Shown one piece after another: positions 1 through 10,097 of a DNA stretch of 64,000 bases. Source of the DNA: Heminiphilus faecis (GTDB lineage: Bacteria; Bacteroidota; Bacteroidia; Bacteroidales; Muribaculaceae); the NCBI RefSeq assembly GCF_008728965.1, contig NZ_VSMC01000008.1:1-64000 (forward strand). Direction: 5' to 3'. How positions within the stretch are numbered: position 1 is the stretch's first letter; every line of letters starts with the position of its first letter. Position numbers and translations under genes: made by a program. The notes beneath the pieces were generated by a model that made no database searches, was not told the origin of the DNA, and was given only the letters and a program-made list of their open reading frames with translations.

Positions 1-600
1 TGGAACGCCTCGCCACCCTTGACTTTGTACATAAGGGGCAGAACCTCTTCATTACCGGCTCTTCAGGTACAGGGAAAAGCTATCTGGCATGTGCCCTTGG
101 CCACGAGGCATGCAAAAGGGGGTTCCGTACTTTTTATGCCAATGCGCCAAAACTACTTGGCGCACTGAAGGTTGCCAAAGTCAAAGGTACACTTGAGACT
201 GAGCTCAAGAAGATTGAGCGTTGTCAGTTGCTCATCCTTGATGACCTGTTCCTTGTACCTCTTGATACCAAGGAACGTCCAATCCTGCTCGAAATTATAG
301 AGGACAGGCATGAAAGGAAATCCACTATCATAACCTCGCAGTACCCATCGTCCAACTGGTATGACATGGTTGGTGACCCGACAATAGCCGACGCCATCCT
401 TGACCGAATCATTCATACGGCACATACCATAGAGTTGTACGGTGAAAGTATGCGCAAGTTAAGATCTAATAAAAAATAGAGAATTAAAAGGGTAAAATAA
501 AATTGACCCCTAACACCAGGACTTTAAAGGGTCAATCATATTATGGCCAAGGTGGGTAAATTCTGTTTGGCCAAAAGGGTCAAAGTAGAGTGGCTTTTCC
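1..600 (+). mobile_element. 3' part of an IS21-family insertion sequence
   Basis: The window opens inside an IstB-type ATPase gene, the second gene of IS21-family elements. Downstream of its stop codon the motif GGGTCAA occurs near 526-532 and near 588-594, and the reverse form TTGACCC near 503-509. This looks like the multiple terminal repeats typical of an IS21 end. The exact boundary and target duplication cannot be fixed from one end, so the right limit is approximate. The transposase gene istA and the left end lie outside the window. Confidence 0.6.
3..479 (+). CDS. istB: IstB-like ATP-binding protein of an IS21 element (5' partial)
   Basis: This is the helper ATPase of IS21-type transposition; it binds DNA with ATP and directs the IstA transposase to its target. 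The reading frame is open from the window edge, so the N-terminus is missing. A Walker A motif (GSSGTGKS) is read at about positions 57-80 and a Walker B motif (LLILDDL) at about 228-248, followed by a sensor-like TSQY motif. The C-terminus ends in the basic stretch usual for IstB. About 160 residues are present of the usual 240-260. Confidence in the family is high; whether the element is active cannot be judged from this fragment. Confidence 0.88.
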   Translation, partial: ERLATLDFVHKGQNLFITGSSGTGKSYLACALGHEACKRGFRTFYANAPKLLGALKVAKVKGTLETELKKIERCQLLILDDLFLVPLDTKERPILLEIIEDRHERKSTIITSQYPSSNWYDMVGDPTIADAILDRIIHTAHTIELYGESMRKLRSNKK

Positions 601-1065
601 ATATGGGCGAAACTTTACTTTTACAGAAGCCATTAGAGTATTGGTTTTGTTTGAATATGATAAGAGTCTAAAAAAGCGCGTCACAGCTTAATCTGGAGAT
701 TTTTCATGCCAAAACCGACAGAATATCCCTCCGCCACGCGTCAGGTTATGGCAAGCAACTCGTGCTGACCCACTAATTACAGGTAAGCCTTCAGGAAAAA
801 TCGTCATGCGATCAATATATGCATCAATATGCAGCCATTATTTTCAGGCTTGCCATATCGGCTTTTTCAACTCCGTAAATATCCGATATCGATTACCCCA
901 TTACTATACAATACTTATTAATATGATATAGAAAAAGCATCGGCCGCTAAAATACGGTTGTTCTGCCAAAAAGTCTTATTACTCCTCATTTCCACGCACT
1001 AATCACCTTATAGCAGCACCTGAACCCGTAAGTTATGAGGAATTCAAATAATTGTAACATTTTAA
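601..1065. other. Non-coding stretch between the IS21 end and pnp
   Basis: About 465 bases with no supportable gene. The sequence is AT-rich toward pnp and reading frames on both strands are short and broken. I see no tRNA and no clear terminator. It probably holds the outer end of the insertion sequence, its target-site sequence and the upstream region of pnp. Confidence 0.5.
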
Positions 1066-1096
1066 TTGGCAGCATAACTTTTAATCACTATCTTTG
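1066..1096 (+). promoter_or_regulatory. Bacteroidetes-type promoter of pnp
   Basis: A TTGG -33 element at 1066-1069 and the -7 box TATCTTTG at 1089-1096 are separated by 19 bp, the spacing expected for the Bacteroidetes primary sigma factor. The predicted leader to the pnp ATG is about 25 nt. Confidence 0.65.
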
Positions 1097-1128
1097 TACG
1101 ATTTTTTAGAACACTGACTAACTATTTT

Positions 1129-3387
1129 ATGGCAAAACCTATTAAGAAAACCATCGAGCTCGGTGACGGACGTACCATCACCCTTGAGACAGGCAAGCTG
1201 GCCAAGCAAGCCGATGGAGCGGTAGAGTTGCGCATGGGCAATACAATGCTCCTCGCAACTGTTGTTTCGGCAAAGGAAGCCGGAGAAGGGGTTGACTTCA
1301 TGCCCCTGCAAGTTGAATACAAAGAGAAATTTTCGTCTAACGGACGTTTCCCCGGCGGATTCCTAAAACGCGAAGGCCGTGCTTCGGATTATGAAATCCT
1401 TACGTCACGACTCGTTGACCGCGTACTCCGCCCTCTCTTCCCTGACAACTATCACGCCGACACGTTTGTGAACATCATCATGTTCTCGGCCGACGGCGAA
1501 GACATGCCCGATGCACTGGCCGGTCTGGCTGCTTCAGCAGCTCTCGCCGTCAGCGACATACCTTTCAACGGCCCCATCTCAGAGGTACGTGTGGCCCGCG
1601 TTGACGGACAATTCGTCATCAACCCCACTTTCGCACAGCTCGAGAAGGCCGATATGGAGCTTATGGTCGGCGCCACATATGACAACATCATGATGGTGGA
1701 AGGCGAAATGAAAGAAGTATCGGAAGCCGATCTTCTCGCCGCCCTCAAAGCCGCTCACGAAGCTATCAAAATTCAGTGCAAGGCTCAGATGGAGCTTGCC
1801 GAAGAAGCCGGCACTACCGTAAAACGTGAATATTGCCATGAAGTAAACGACGAAGACCTGCGCAAGGATGTGCATGACAAGTGCTACGACAAAGCTTATG
1901 CAGTAGCCAAGGCCGGATGTGCCGACAAGCACTGGCGTCAGGACTCGTTTGACGCCATATGCGACGAGTACATCGAGTCTATCCCCGAAGAGGAACGCGA
2001 GGCAAAGGCTCCTCTCGTAAAACGCTACTATCATGACGTAGAGCGCGAAGCCGTACGCCGATGCATCCTAGACGAAGGTGTGCGTCTTGACGGCCGCAAG
2101 ACCACCGACATACGCCCCATCTGGATCGAGACCGACTACGTTCCCGGACCTCACGGATCGGCGGTGTTCACCCGCGGCGAGACACAAGCCCTTGCCACTG
2201 TGACACTCGGCACAAAGCTCGATGAAAAGATACTCGACGATGTGCTCAACCAAGGACGCGAACGCTTCCTCCTCCACTATAACTTCCCTCCTTTCTCTAC
2301 CGGTGAGGCCAAACCGCAGCGCGGAGTAGGACGTCGCGAAGTAGGACACGGCAATCTTGCTCACCGCGCCCTCAAGAGCATGCTCCCCGACAATTTCCCC
2401 TACGTATGCCGCATAGTAAGCGACATTCTTGAGTCCAACGGCTCTTCCTCAATGGCCACAGTATGTGCCGGCACACTGGCACTTCTTGACGCCGGCGTGA
2501 AAATGAAGAAACCCGTCAGCGGTATAGCCATGGGGCTTATTACCGACACTGACGGAGCTAAATATGCCGTTCTTTCCGACATACTCGGCGACGAGGACCA
2601 CCTCGGCGACATGGACTTCAAGGTTACCGGCACACGCGACGGTATCACTGCTACACAGATGGATATCAAGGTCGACGGACTCTCTTATGAAGTGCTTGAG
2701 AAGGCTCTTCTTCAGGCTCGCGACGGTCGCATGCACATACTTGACAAGATTCAGGAAGCGATCGCCGAACCGCGCGAAGACTATAAGCCTCACGTACCGC
2801 GGATAGTCACCATGACAATACCCAAAGACCTCATCGGCGCTGTCATCGGCCCGGGCGGAAAAATCATTCAAGGTATTCAGGAAGCCAGCGGCGCTACAGT
2901 ATCAATCGATGAAATCGACAATGCCGGTTACATCGAAGTCGCAGCCAACAACCGCGAAGCCATGGACAAAGCTCTCGAACTCATCAACGCCATCGTGGAA
3001 CTTCCCGAAGAGGGCAAAGTATACACCGGTACCGTGCGTTCTATCCTTGATTTCGGTGCGTTTGTCGAGTTCATGCCCAACCGCGACGGCTTGCTTCATA
3101 TATCTGAAATCAGCTGGGAGCGTCTTGAGAACATGGAGGCTTCGGGCCTGAAAGAAGGTGACACGGTAGAGGTCAAGCTTATCGAAATCGACAAGAAGAC
3201 CGGCAAGTACCGCCTGTCCATGCGCGCCTTGATGGAGAAGCCCGAAGGATACGTAGAGCCCCAGCGTGCTCCCCGAGGTGACCGCGGACCCCGTCGTGAC
3301 GACCGTCGTCGCGATGACCGCCGCCGTGATGACCGTCGTGGCCCCCGCCGTGACGACCGCCGTCGTGATGACCGCAACGAAGACTGA
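1129..3387 (+). CDS. pnp: Polyribonucleotide nucleotidyltransferase (PNPase)
   Basis: Phosphorolytic 3'-to-5' exoribonuclease that degrades mRNA and can also add nucleotides to RNA ends. At 752 residues it has the full family layout: two RNase PH domains separated by a helical linker, then a KH domain with the [16 protein letters not shown] motif near residues 570-590, then an S1 RNA-binding domain ([17 protein letters not shown]) near 626-695. The last 40 or so residues form a strongly basic and acidic tail of repeated DRR and GPRR units, which is unusual in length and may add RNA binding. It is a single-gene unit with its own promoter and a strong downstream terminator. Confidence 0.97.
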   Translation: MAKPIKKTIELGDGRTITLETGKLAKQADGAVELRMGNTMLLATVVSAKEAGEGVDFMPLQVEYKEKFSSNGRFPGGFLKREGRASDYEILTSRLVDRVLRPLFPDNYHADTFVNIIMFSADGEDMPDALAGLAASAALAVSDIPFNGPISEVRVARVDGQFVINPTFAQLEKADMELMVGATYDNIMMVEGEMKEVSEADLLAALKAAHEAIKIQCKAQMELAEEAGTTVKREYCHEVNDEDLRKDVHDKCYDKAYAVAKAGCADKHWRQDSFDAICDEYIESIPEEEREAKAPLVKRYYHDVEREAVRRCILDEGVRLDGRKTTDIRPIWIETDYVPGPHGSAVFTRGETQALATVTLGTKLDEKILDDVLNQGRERFLLHYNFPPFSTGEAKPQRGVGRREVGHGNLAHRALKSMLPDNFPYVCRIVSDILESNGSSSMATVCAGTLALLDAGVKMKKPVSGIAMGLITDTDGAKYAVLSDILGDEDHLGDMDFKVTGTRDGITATQMDIKVDGLSYEVLEKALLQARDGRMHILDKIQEAIAEPREDYKPHVPRIVTMTIPKDLIGAVIGPGGKIIQGIQEASGATVSIDEIDNAGYIEVAANNREAMDKALELINAIVELPEEGKVYTGTVRSILDFGAFVEFMPNRDGLLHISEISWERLENMEASGLKEGDTVEVKLIEIDKKTGKYRLSMRALMEKPEGYVEPQRAPRGDRGPRRDDRRRDDRRRDDRRGPRRDDRRRDDRNED

Positions 3388-3420
3388 AATTTGCCATAAA
3401 ATGACAATCTGATACGAAAA

Positions 3421-3450
3421 GGACTGCGCTGTGCGCAGTCCTTTCTATTT
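3421..3450 (+). terminator. Intrinsic terminator of pnp
   Basis: A perfect 9-bp stem, GGACTGCGC and GCGCAGTCC with a TGT loop, is followed by a T-rich run. It lies 33 bases after the pnp stop and before the convergent flippase gene. Confidence 0.85.
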
Positions 3451-3511
3451 ATCTATAATATACTCCGGCAGCAAAAGCCCGGCAAATATGTTAAAGCATA
3501 ATCATACGGTA

Positions 3512-4855
3512 TTAAAGCGTCAGCAATACCGACAACGCTCCCGCAACCGATGACACGGCAACGAGCCATGCCGCACGATACGACAGTCGCAACCCGTACC
3601 TGCCGAAATACACCGCGCCTACTATGCACATATATATAGCATACCATATGATATAGGCGTAACCGGCACCGTCAAGGCCGTAACGACCATACAGCACCAC
3701 ACTCGCGAAAAAGTACACCAAAGCACTCGTAACCTCGGTCAGCATATATACAAGACCGTCGCCACGCGCCACTATAACGTAAGCCATACACCACCCTACC
3801 GCACGAAACGGCATTCCGGCCACAGCCCAAGAAATATAGGTCTCTATGCAATAAAAATCGGGAGTATAAAGCAACCATATTATCATATGGCGAAAAACGA
3901 TAAATAAAACCACTGCCGGAACGAGCAATACCGAAATAACCGCAATCTCATGACTGACATAAACCGATGTGGTCCTGCCCGACCGTACCGACGATGCTAT
4001 ACGAGGATAAAACTCCATGCCTATAGCTGCAAAAAGAACAGCCACATAACGGTTGACCAGAGTATATCCGGCCTGAAAATATCCGGTCTCCGCCATGCCT
4101 CCTCTTGTATTTATATAAGCTACTATGGCATATTGCGCAAGCACCGCCATAAAAGACGACACTGTCATCCATGCACCGAGCTTTATGAATCCGGCGCCCG
4201 CCATCATCGTATCACGACAAGACATATGTACTTTTTCAGGCCGCTCGCGTATAAATAAAGCTGCTACAAGGGTAGCGAGAGAATACACTGCAATCGACGG
4301 CACGACAGAGTCTAATCTGAAAAAATAAAACAGCGGCACCGACAGCACAAGGCCGCCCACGCCTCCCCACAGCGAAGCACGGGCAAGACGCCGCAACAGA
4401 CCGCTTCCCTGCATAATAGCAAGCTCACCGCCAGCAAGCGACGATATCAACAGCACCACCGACAGCCACATGAAACCACCGCAATGGGCATCGTCGCCAA
4501 ATGTCCACCGACTAAGCATCGGAGCCGACACAAGCGTCAGCAATGCTCCCGAAAGTCCCAGAAACCAAGCCCAGCGGCGCACGACCGCAAATATGTGCGC
4601 ACGGTCCGTCAGTCGAGCCAAAGCGATGTCGCGCACAGCAGTACTGCGCATGTTAAATTGCGTAACTGCTGCTATAAGCTCTACGGCGGCGTTATAAAGG
4701 CCAAACAGTCCCACTCCTGCCGCGCCTATCCACAGCGCTACAAGTTTTATTCTAATAAGTGAGCAGAATATTGTCACGGCCTGCGCTCCTCCAAAAACAC
4801 CGATGGTCGAAAGCACACGCTTCGACATGGAGTGCCGTGCTACAGGTCTCATCAT
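3512..4855 (-). CDS. O-antigen/lipid-linked oligosaccharide flippase, Wzx-like (MOP superfamily)
   Basis: A polytopic inner-membrane protein of about 447 residues with some 12 hydrophobic segments. The N-terminal part (LSTIGVFGGAQAVTIFCSLI and a following GLFGLYNAAVELI) resembles O-antigen translocases of the Wzx/WzxE type, which flip undecaprenyl-linked sugars across the inner membrane. I chose the ATG at 4855 because it overlaps the TGA of the upstream EnvC-like gene in an ATGA arrangement; a TTG nine bases earlier is less likely. No glycosyltransferases lie nearby, so the substrate is unknown. Translational coupling to a cell-wall hydrolase activator suggests a general envelope role rather than a capsule locus. 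Confidence 0.8.
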   Translation of the reverse strand: MMRPVARHSMSKRVLSTIGVFGGAQAVTIFCSLIRIKLVALWIGAAGVGLFGLYNAAVELIAAVTQFNMRSTAVRDIALARLTDRAHIFAVVRRWAWFLGLSGALLTLVSAPMLSRWTFGDDAHCGGFMWLSVVLLISSLAGGELAIMQGSGLLRRLARASLWGGVGGLVLSVPLFYFFRLDSVVPSIAVYSLATLVAALFIRERPEKVHMSCRDTMMAGAGFIKLGAWMTVSSFMAVLAQYAIVAYINTRGGMAETGYFQAGYTLVNRYVAVLFAAIGMEFYPRIASSVRSGRTTSVYVSHEIAVISVLLVPAVVLFIVFRHMIIWLLYTPDFYCIETYISWAVAGMPFRAVGWCMAYVIVARGDGLVYMLTEVTSALVYFFASVVLYGRYGLDGAGYAYIIWYAIYMCIVGAVYFGRYGLRLSYRAAWLVAVSSVAGALSVLLTL

Positions 4856-6201
4856 CTTACCCAAGCCGACGGATTGAGTTTCTGTGTCTCTTTTCGGAGT
4901 TCGAAGTGCAGTATCGAGCGGTTATCGTCATCAGGATCGGAGTATATGCGCCCTATAGTCTGTCCCTGTTTAAGCGCATCGCCCTTCTTGACAAGTATGT
5001 CGGTAAGATTGGCATAGATTGTCAGATAGCTTCCGTGGCGTACCATGACTATGGTATTGAAACCGGGCTGACGGAATATAGCCGACACAGTGCCTCCGAA
5101 TACAACGCGTGCATTGCCTCCAGCCGGAACTTCTATATCAATGCCGCTGTTGTCAGTCACCACATGAGGCAGGTCGGGATGCTTGTGCCGTCCGAAAGGA
5201 CGTACTATCTTATATTTACCGCTTACCGGAAAGAGCAACCGTCCTTTGTTGCTTTCAAAACTGCCGGTCAGCTTACGGTCGGCCTCTGCCGTGGCGTAAT
5301 TGGCGGCCGGTGATGCTTTAGGCTTCGGCGCAGTCTTGGCGGTACTGCTTTTGGTCTCGCTCTCTTTAGCCTTATCTTTCTTGGACTTTTCTTGCGCAAG
5401 CTGCTTCTCCTGCTGCCGGCGTCGTTCTTCCTCGGCCTTACGCCTTTCAGCTTCCTGACGCCGCTGTTCCTCGGCTATCAGCCTGTCAAGTTCGGCATCA
5501 AGCGCACGGGCCTGCGCCTCTTTTTCCTTAAGTACTTTTTTAAGGCTCGCTCCCTCTTTCTTTAGCTGCGCCACCAGTACCGATGTCTCTTTCTGCTTTT
5601 TCTCAAGATCAGCCTTGGCCGACGTCATCTTAGCCATAGCCGCACTTTTGTCAGCCTGTAGCGCAGAGTATTGCTTGCGTTGACCGTCAAGCTGTGCCTG
5701 AGCCTCCTTTATATCAGCACTTTTTTTATCTTTCCACGCTGAAAATTCACGCAGATATCTCACCCTCCTGTAGGCTTGGGTAAAAGAGTCTGATGCAAAT
5801 ATAAAAGCCAGTGCCGACATAGAACCGCTGTTGGCTTTGTGCATGCTCTTTATCGAGTTGGCATAGCTTGCGCGCATCATCTCAAGACGCTCGTCAAGTA
5901 TTCTTATCGAGTCACTGATAACCGCTATTGAAGCATCTATAGAGTCGATCTGCACTGATATCTCGGTTATCGACCTGTTATGTTGCGTTATCTCGGCATT
6001 GAGGGCATTAAGAGCGCTAAGTGTACGTCCGGTCTTTTTAGCATTGGCTTCTATCTGCTCCGCCGTGAGTTTTATCGCTCTCTGCGTAGCTTTCTGCTCT
6101 TTTTTCACACTGCTCATATTGCGCTGTTTCTTGCGCGCGGCCGAAGCGTCGCCGCCCGCGAGCAGCAATGCCAGCATGAATATCATCAAATGCCTCAACA
6201 T
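4852..6201 (-). CDS. envC: EnvC-like murein hydrolase activator (coiled coil plus degenerate M23/LytM domain)
   Basis: A secreted protein of 449 residues: signal peptide (about 1-22), a long coiled coil (about 30-280, rich in E, K, A and Q), a low-complexity linker, and a C-terminal LytM/peptidase M23 domain from about 330. The zinc-binding set of M23 is incomplete: the usual HxGxD reads NSGID, the second conserved YxHL reads YANL and the final HLHFE reads ILHFE. Catalytically dead LytM domains are the mark of EnvC, which activates periplasmic amidases during septum splitting. Activator is therefore more likely than endopeptidase. It sits in the dut-TPR-DUF4292 operon and is followed by the flippase with a 4-base overlap. 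Confidence 0.85.
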   Translation of the reverse strand: MLRHLMIFMLALLLAGGDASAARKKQRNMSSVKKEQKATQRAIKLTAEQIEANAKKTGRTLSALNALNAEITQHNRSITEISVQIDSIDASIAVISDSIRILDERLEMMRASYANSIKSMHKANSGSMSALAFIFASDSFTQAYRRVRYLREFSAWKDKKSADIKEAQAQLDGQRKQYSALQADKSAAMAKMTSAKADLEKKQKETSVLVAQLKKEGASLKKVLKEKEAQARALDAELDRLIAEEQRRQEAERRKAEEERRRQQEKQLAQEKSKKDKAKESETKSSTAKTAPKPKASPAANYATAEADRKLTGSFESNKGRLLFPVSGKYKIVRPFGRHKHPDLPHVVTDNSGIDIEVPAGGNARVVFGGTVSAIFRQPGFNTIVMVRHGSYLTIYANLTDILVKKGDALKQGQTIGRIYSDPDDDNRSILHFELRKETQKLNPSAWVR

Positions 6202-6214
6202 ACCTTTTTTCCTC

Positions 6215-7063
6215 TTACTCCGAAATACCCTTTTTCAATATATCAGCCACTTTCACGCGCCGGTATCCCGACGGAGCGGTCCATCGGGCATCGACACCTT
6301 CATTCCATTTGGCACTCGCCCACTTCCACTGAAGCGACACCTGCACCCGGTTCTTTCCGGCAACGTTTACATCAACCGCCGACGCAAGCTCTCCAGCCGA
6401 AGCCCAATATCCGCAATCATCGTATTTTACCGTGCACATAACATCGGAACCGGTCACGGCTATCATCAGCGTCCTCACTATGTCATCATAACCCACGGCA
6501 AAACCGTAATGAGCCTTTGACGGCTGAGTTTTCGGTATGGCGAGCCATTCACGCGCCTCCCCTCCCGATGCCTCGATATCGAAACTACCGTAGCCGGCTC
6601 CGCCGGGCTTATCATCGCCCAGCATAAACATGCGCCCTATCAGCATGTCCTGAACATTCTCTATCGACAGCGGCACATGAGAGGAGACTATGGAATACGG
6701 CTCAGCCATGTAGGTCTTGCCCGGCTTAACCTTCATAAACATTGAGTCAGGAGTTATATATATACGCCCCACCTCGAATCCGAACATACGCATACTTATG
6801 TCGATCAACTTGCCGCGCACCATAATGACCCGCCCCGACACCGACACATTCTGTGGCGAAGATATAGCCATACTTACCGGTACACTCACGTCGGTCCACT
6901 CTCCGTATGACTTCACCAGCCGCTCGTAATGCTTACGCAATGAGGCGCCCTCGGGAAGCTCTGACGATGACTCGACGCGCATCGCTTCACGCGAAGAACG
7001 GCATCCCGACGCAACCGCGGCCAAGAGTATAGCAATAAATATTAAATGTGATGATTTTTTCAT
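6215..7063 (-). CDS. DUF4292 outer-membrane-type lipoprotein
   Basis: A lipoprotein of 282 residues with a lipobox ending AVASGC near residue 21. The body matches the DUF4292 pattern of Bacteroidetes, a LolA/LolB-like fold of beta strands (for example VSGRVIMVRGKLIDISMRMFG). The order TPR protein, DUF4292 lipoprotein, EnvC-like protein is commonly seen in Bacteroidales, so a shared envelope role is likely; the exact function is unknown. It lies 26 bp after the TPR gene and 13 bp before the EnvC-like gene, consistent with one transcript. Confidence 0.82.
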   Translation of the reverse strand: MKKSSHLIFIAILLAAVASGCRSSREAMRVESSSELPEGASLRKHYERLVKSYGEWTDVSVPVSMAISSPQNVSVSGRVIMVRGKLIDISMRMFGFEVGRIYITPDSMFMKVKPGKTYMAEPYSIVSSHVPLSIENVQDMLIGRMFMLGDDKPGGAGYGSFDIEASGGEAREWLAIPKTQPSKAHYGFAVGYDDIVRTLMIAVTGSDVMCTVKYDDCGYWASAGELASAVDVNVAGKNRVQVSLQWKWASAKWNEGVDARWTAPSGYRRVKVADILKKGISE

Positions 7064-7089
7064 TTACAGTTTCGTTGATCCGCAGTCGG

Positions 7090-8844
7090 TTATTCGTAAA
7101 AGTATGCTTTATGCTTCACCTTCTTTTTAAGAAGCTCGTTATCGGGATCAAGGGCAAGAGCTTTTTTCCAGAATTCTATAGCGCCCTCATACTCCTTGTT
7201 CATAAAATAGATGTCGCCTGCATGATGAAACAGCTCCTCTGACGGCTCCGGTGAATACTCGATAGCCTTGTCAATATAAGCCATAGCCTCCACATAGTTG
7301 TTTTTCTTGAACATTATCCAAGCATAAGTGTCAAGAGATGTGGCATTTTCCGGATCCTCCTTTATTGTCACGGCACTCATGCGCTCGGCTTTATCAAGGT
7401 CTTTGCCAGCTTCGGCAAGGTAGTAGGCGCAATTGTTCAAGGCCAGAAGATTGGACGGATTGATAGCTATAGCCTTGTCGTAGCACACAAACGCAGAGTC
7501 GGCATCGCCTTTGGCATAATATGCGTCGCCTATTGATGACAGAACTTGCGACACGGCTTCATAGTCGGCCGAGTCAGTATACTCCAGCGACCTGTTTAAT
7601 GCAGCCAGCCCTTTGTCATACTCCTTAAGCTGCGTATAGGCTGACCCGAGCACAAGATTGATAAGAGGACTTTGCGGATGATAGCGCACGGCACGTACTC
7701 CCTCTTTCACCGCTTTCTGAAAATCATTGTTCTGTATGTCAAGACTCATAAGCGTACGCCAACGGTCCTCCGACGCCGGATCTATATCCACGGCATAACC
7801 CATCTGCTCAGCCGCCTGCTCATAGTCCTCTATCGCTATCAGGTAAGAACAGTACAGGTCGTGTATGGCCACCTCATGTGGATGCTGTTCAAGAAGAGTG
7901 GCAAACAGCTCCTGAATGCGTGGCTGTTGCGCCGGGTCCTCATACAGAGCACGTATGTATCCGGTAAGCAGTTCAAGTTTAGTGTCGAGTTCAAGGCTTT
8001 CCTGTTTAAGGGCCTGAAACACCTCACGGTCATAGCTCACACTGTCATCGATTGACTTGTAAAAGTTGGCGCGCGAGTAATAGGCAAGCCCCGATGTAGG
8101 GTCTATCTCACACGCACGGTTATAGTACTTCAGGGCCGAGTCACGCTCTGAAAACATGGCATATATGTCGCCGGCAAAAACATTGTTTTCAGAGCTTCGC
8201 GGTGAGGATGCCAGAAGCTCCTTCACCTCGCCGAATATAGAGGCTGTATCCTGCGACACGAAGTAAGCTCTGATCTTCCTTGTGGATATAGGTATGTTTT
8301 TACCCTGAGCTTTCTCTATGCGCCTATAAACATCGATTGATTTGGCCACATTGGATGAATCCTGCGACGCCACCAGCGCCTCGGCCAGCTTATAGGCCAC
8401 ATCGGGTTTTGCAGGAAACACACTGTCCATCACCGACCACACCCGCAGAGCCTCGTCGCGACGCCCGAGCTGGTCATTGATAGAACCGTATACATAATTA
8501 CAATAAAAATCCGCTGGATTGCTGTCAAAGTGGCTTTTCATCATATCATAGCCGCGTTGAAATGTCACAGAGTCCTCACGGGCTATCATGACGCTGTAGT
8601 AACCGAGATAAAATGCCACATCGGTATTGGACGGGTCAAGTTCGTAGGCTCTGCGAAGCAAATCATAGTAAGCGTCATCATCATCCTTTTCGTGATGGCG
8701 CAAAGCCTCCATAAACAGATAGTCGGCTTTCAACTCGTCGGCACGGTGATTGAACGCCACATTCTTGGCCGTGCCCGAAAGCACCGAAAAGAGCATCATT
8801 ACCGCAGCCGGCAAAATAAGTATGTTTCGCAGTCCGGAAGTCAT
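7090..8844 (-). CDS. Tetratricopeptide repeat protein, exported
   Basis: A protein of 584 residues with an N-terminal signal sequence (about 1-27) followed by at least ten TPR units, recognisable from repeated patterns such as AxxYYxRAxxYxxLDP, for instance ALKYYNRACEIDPTSGLAYY and GAIEFWKKALALDPDNELLK. TPR solenoids are protein-interaction scaffolds. The place between dut and the DUF4292/EnvC genes suggests a periplasmic or outer-membrane scaffold in cell-wall or lipoprotein handling. No enzymatic domain is visible. It starts 17 bp downstream of dut, in the same operon. Confidence 0.85.
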   Translation of the reverse strand: MTSGLRNILILPAAVMMLFSVLSGTAKNVAFNHRADELKADYLFMEALRHHEKDDDDAYYDLLRRAYELDPSNTDVAFYLGYYSVMIAREDSVTFQRGYDMMKSHFDSNPADFYCNYVYGSINDQLGRRDEALRVWSVMDSVFPAKPDVAYKLAEALVASQDSSNVAKSIDVYRRIEKAQGKNIPISTRKIRAYFVSQDTASIFGEVKELLASSPRSSENNVFAGDIYAMFSERDSALKYYNRACEIDPTSGLAYYSRANFYKSIDDSVSYDREVFQALKQESLELDTKLELLTGYIRALYEDPAQQPRIQELFATLLEQHPHEVAIHDLYCSYLIAIEDYEQAAEQMGYAVDIDPASEDRWRTLMSLDIQNNDFQKAVKEGVRAVRYHPQSPLINLVLGSAYTQLKEYDKGLAALNRSLEYTDSADYEAVSQVLSSIGDAYYAKGDADSAFVCYDKAIAINPSNLLALNNCAYYLAEAGKDLDKAERMSAVTIKEDPENATSLDTYAWIMFKKNNYVEAMAYIDKAIEYSPEPSEELFHHAGDIYFMNKEYEGAIEFWKKALALDPDNELLKKKVKHKAYFYE

Positions 8845-8861
8845 ATTGCAAATGTATAAAG

Positions 8862-9305
8862 TCAGTTAACACCGGTATGTCCGAACGCTCCGTCACCACG
8901 TTTTGTCTCGTCAAGGCGCTCCACGGGTTCCCAGTCGACACGGGTATATTCTTTTATGACCATCTGGCATATGCGTTCTCCGTTATTGATTACAAAAGGC
9001 TCGTCGCTAAGATTTATCACTATCACGCCAATCTCTCCGCGATAGTCGGAGTCGACGGTACCGGGAGTGTTGACGAGCGATATGCCGTGCTTCAGAGCCA
9101 GTCCTGAACGGGGACGTATCTGACATTCGTAGCCGTGAGGCAACTGTATGTACAGTCCTGTAGGTATAAGAGCTCGCTGCAGCGGCTTCAACGTCACAGG
9201 CTCCTTAAGGGCCGCCCTGACATCCATACCCGCCGACGAAGGGGTCTCATAAGCGGGCAATTCGTTACCCGACCTGTTTATTATTTTAACCTTTATAGTA
9301 TCCAT
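8862..9305 (-). CDS. dut: dUTP diphosphatase
   Basis: Hydrolyses dUTP to dUMP and pyrophosphate, keeping uracil out of DNA and supplying dUMP for thymidylate. All five dUTPase motifs are visible: [38 protein letters not shown] and the C-terminal GDGAFGHTG arm. The length of 147 residues matches the trimeric family. It is the first gene of the minus-strand operon running to the flippase. Confidence 0.96.
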   Translation of the reverse strand: MDTIKVKIINRSGNELPAYETPSSAGMDVRAALKEPVTLKPLQRALIPTGLYIQLPHGYECQIRPRSGLALKHGISLVNTPGTVDSDYRGEIGVIVINLSDEPFVINNGERICQMVIKEYTRVDWEPVERLDETKRGDGAFGHTGVN

Positions 9306-9424
9306 TTTCTCAATAAATAAACCGTTATGCGAAAATAATCAAAAAGCGGCATTAACCCGCCCTTTTATCGCGTTTTTTATTTAAACGCCATGAACCGGCG
9401 TTAAGTTTACCCGTAAATGCACGC

Positions 9425-9452
9425 AAGGACACACCGTAAAGGGTGTGTCCTT
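9425..9452 (-). terminator. Strong hairpin downstream of the ompH-like lipoprotein gene
   Basis: An 11-bp perfect stem (AAGGACACACC paired with GGTGTGTCCTT) lies between the ompH-like gene and dut. It has no long U tract on the minus strand, so termination there would be partial or factor-aided; it may also act as an mRNA 3' end stabiliser. Confidence 0.5.
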
Positions 9453-9477
9453 GTATTGTTATGTAGCGTGCGGTTAC

Positions 9478-10071
9478 TTATTTTTCGCTTACCTTGTTGT
9501 AGCGTGCGTTAAGTCCCTTGATGACTTCGTCGGTGATGTCAAGTTCGGGGTTGAAATATACGCCGGCAGCCTTATAGAGTATCATGTCATAGTGCATTTT
9601 GGCGTTATATTCCTTTATGAAAGCTGCTATTGAGTCGCTGAGCTGCATCTGCTGCTGAAGCATCTCCTGCTGGGCCTCGCGCTGAAGGCTGGCAAGGTAA
9701 TTTTCGGCATCGGCCTGCTTCTTGTTGAGGTTTTTCATGTCTTCCTCATAGCTTGCCTGCGACAGGTAGCCGTTGCTGTTCACTTTCTGCTGGATGGAGT
9801 TGGCAAGCTTCTGCAACTCGGCTCCGCGTGTACGCTGGGCATTGTCTATTTTGCTTATCGAGCGCAACTGTGCTTCGCTGAAGTCCTTTGCAAGATTATA
9901 GTGAGCCGCGATAGAATCGGCATCAATATAACGTATGTTTAACGAACCTGTTTTTTCAGAAGATGCCGGTGTTGCGTTCTGTTTGTCGGCGGGGGCGTTG
10001 TTGGAGCATGACATAGCTACTACTGCCAACATGAGCATAAGTGACTTGGCACAAAGTGCGAGTTTCTTCAT
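9478..10071 (-). CDS. OmpH/Skp-family periplasmic chaperone, lipidated
   Basis: A protein of 197 residues with a lipoprotein signal (lipobox VVAMSC, Cys about residue 22), a short Asn/Ala/Ser-rich linker and then an OmpH/Skp-like segment: a small beta strand (LNIRYIDADSIAAHYNL), two long helices rich in Q, E and K, and a terminal strand containing ITDEVIKGLNARY. Skp chaperones hold outer-membrane proteins in transit. Here the protein is tethered by lipid, unlike the two soluble copies next to bamA at about 60-61 kb. It forms a short transcription unit with the small membrane protein immediately upstream. Confidence 0.8.
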   Translation of the reverse strand: MKKLALCAKSLMLMLAVVAMSCSNNAPADKQNATPASSEKTGSLNIRYIDADSIAAHYNLAKDFSEAQLRSISKIDNAQRTRGAELQKLANSIQQKVNSNGYLSQASYEEDMKNLNKKQADAENYLASLQREAQQEMLQQQMQLSDSIAAFIKEYNAKMHYDMILYKAAGVYFNPELDITDEVIKGLNARYNKVSEK

Positions 10072-10097
10072 TGTAATATGTTAATGTAATTTTTAGT

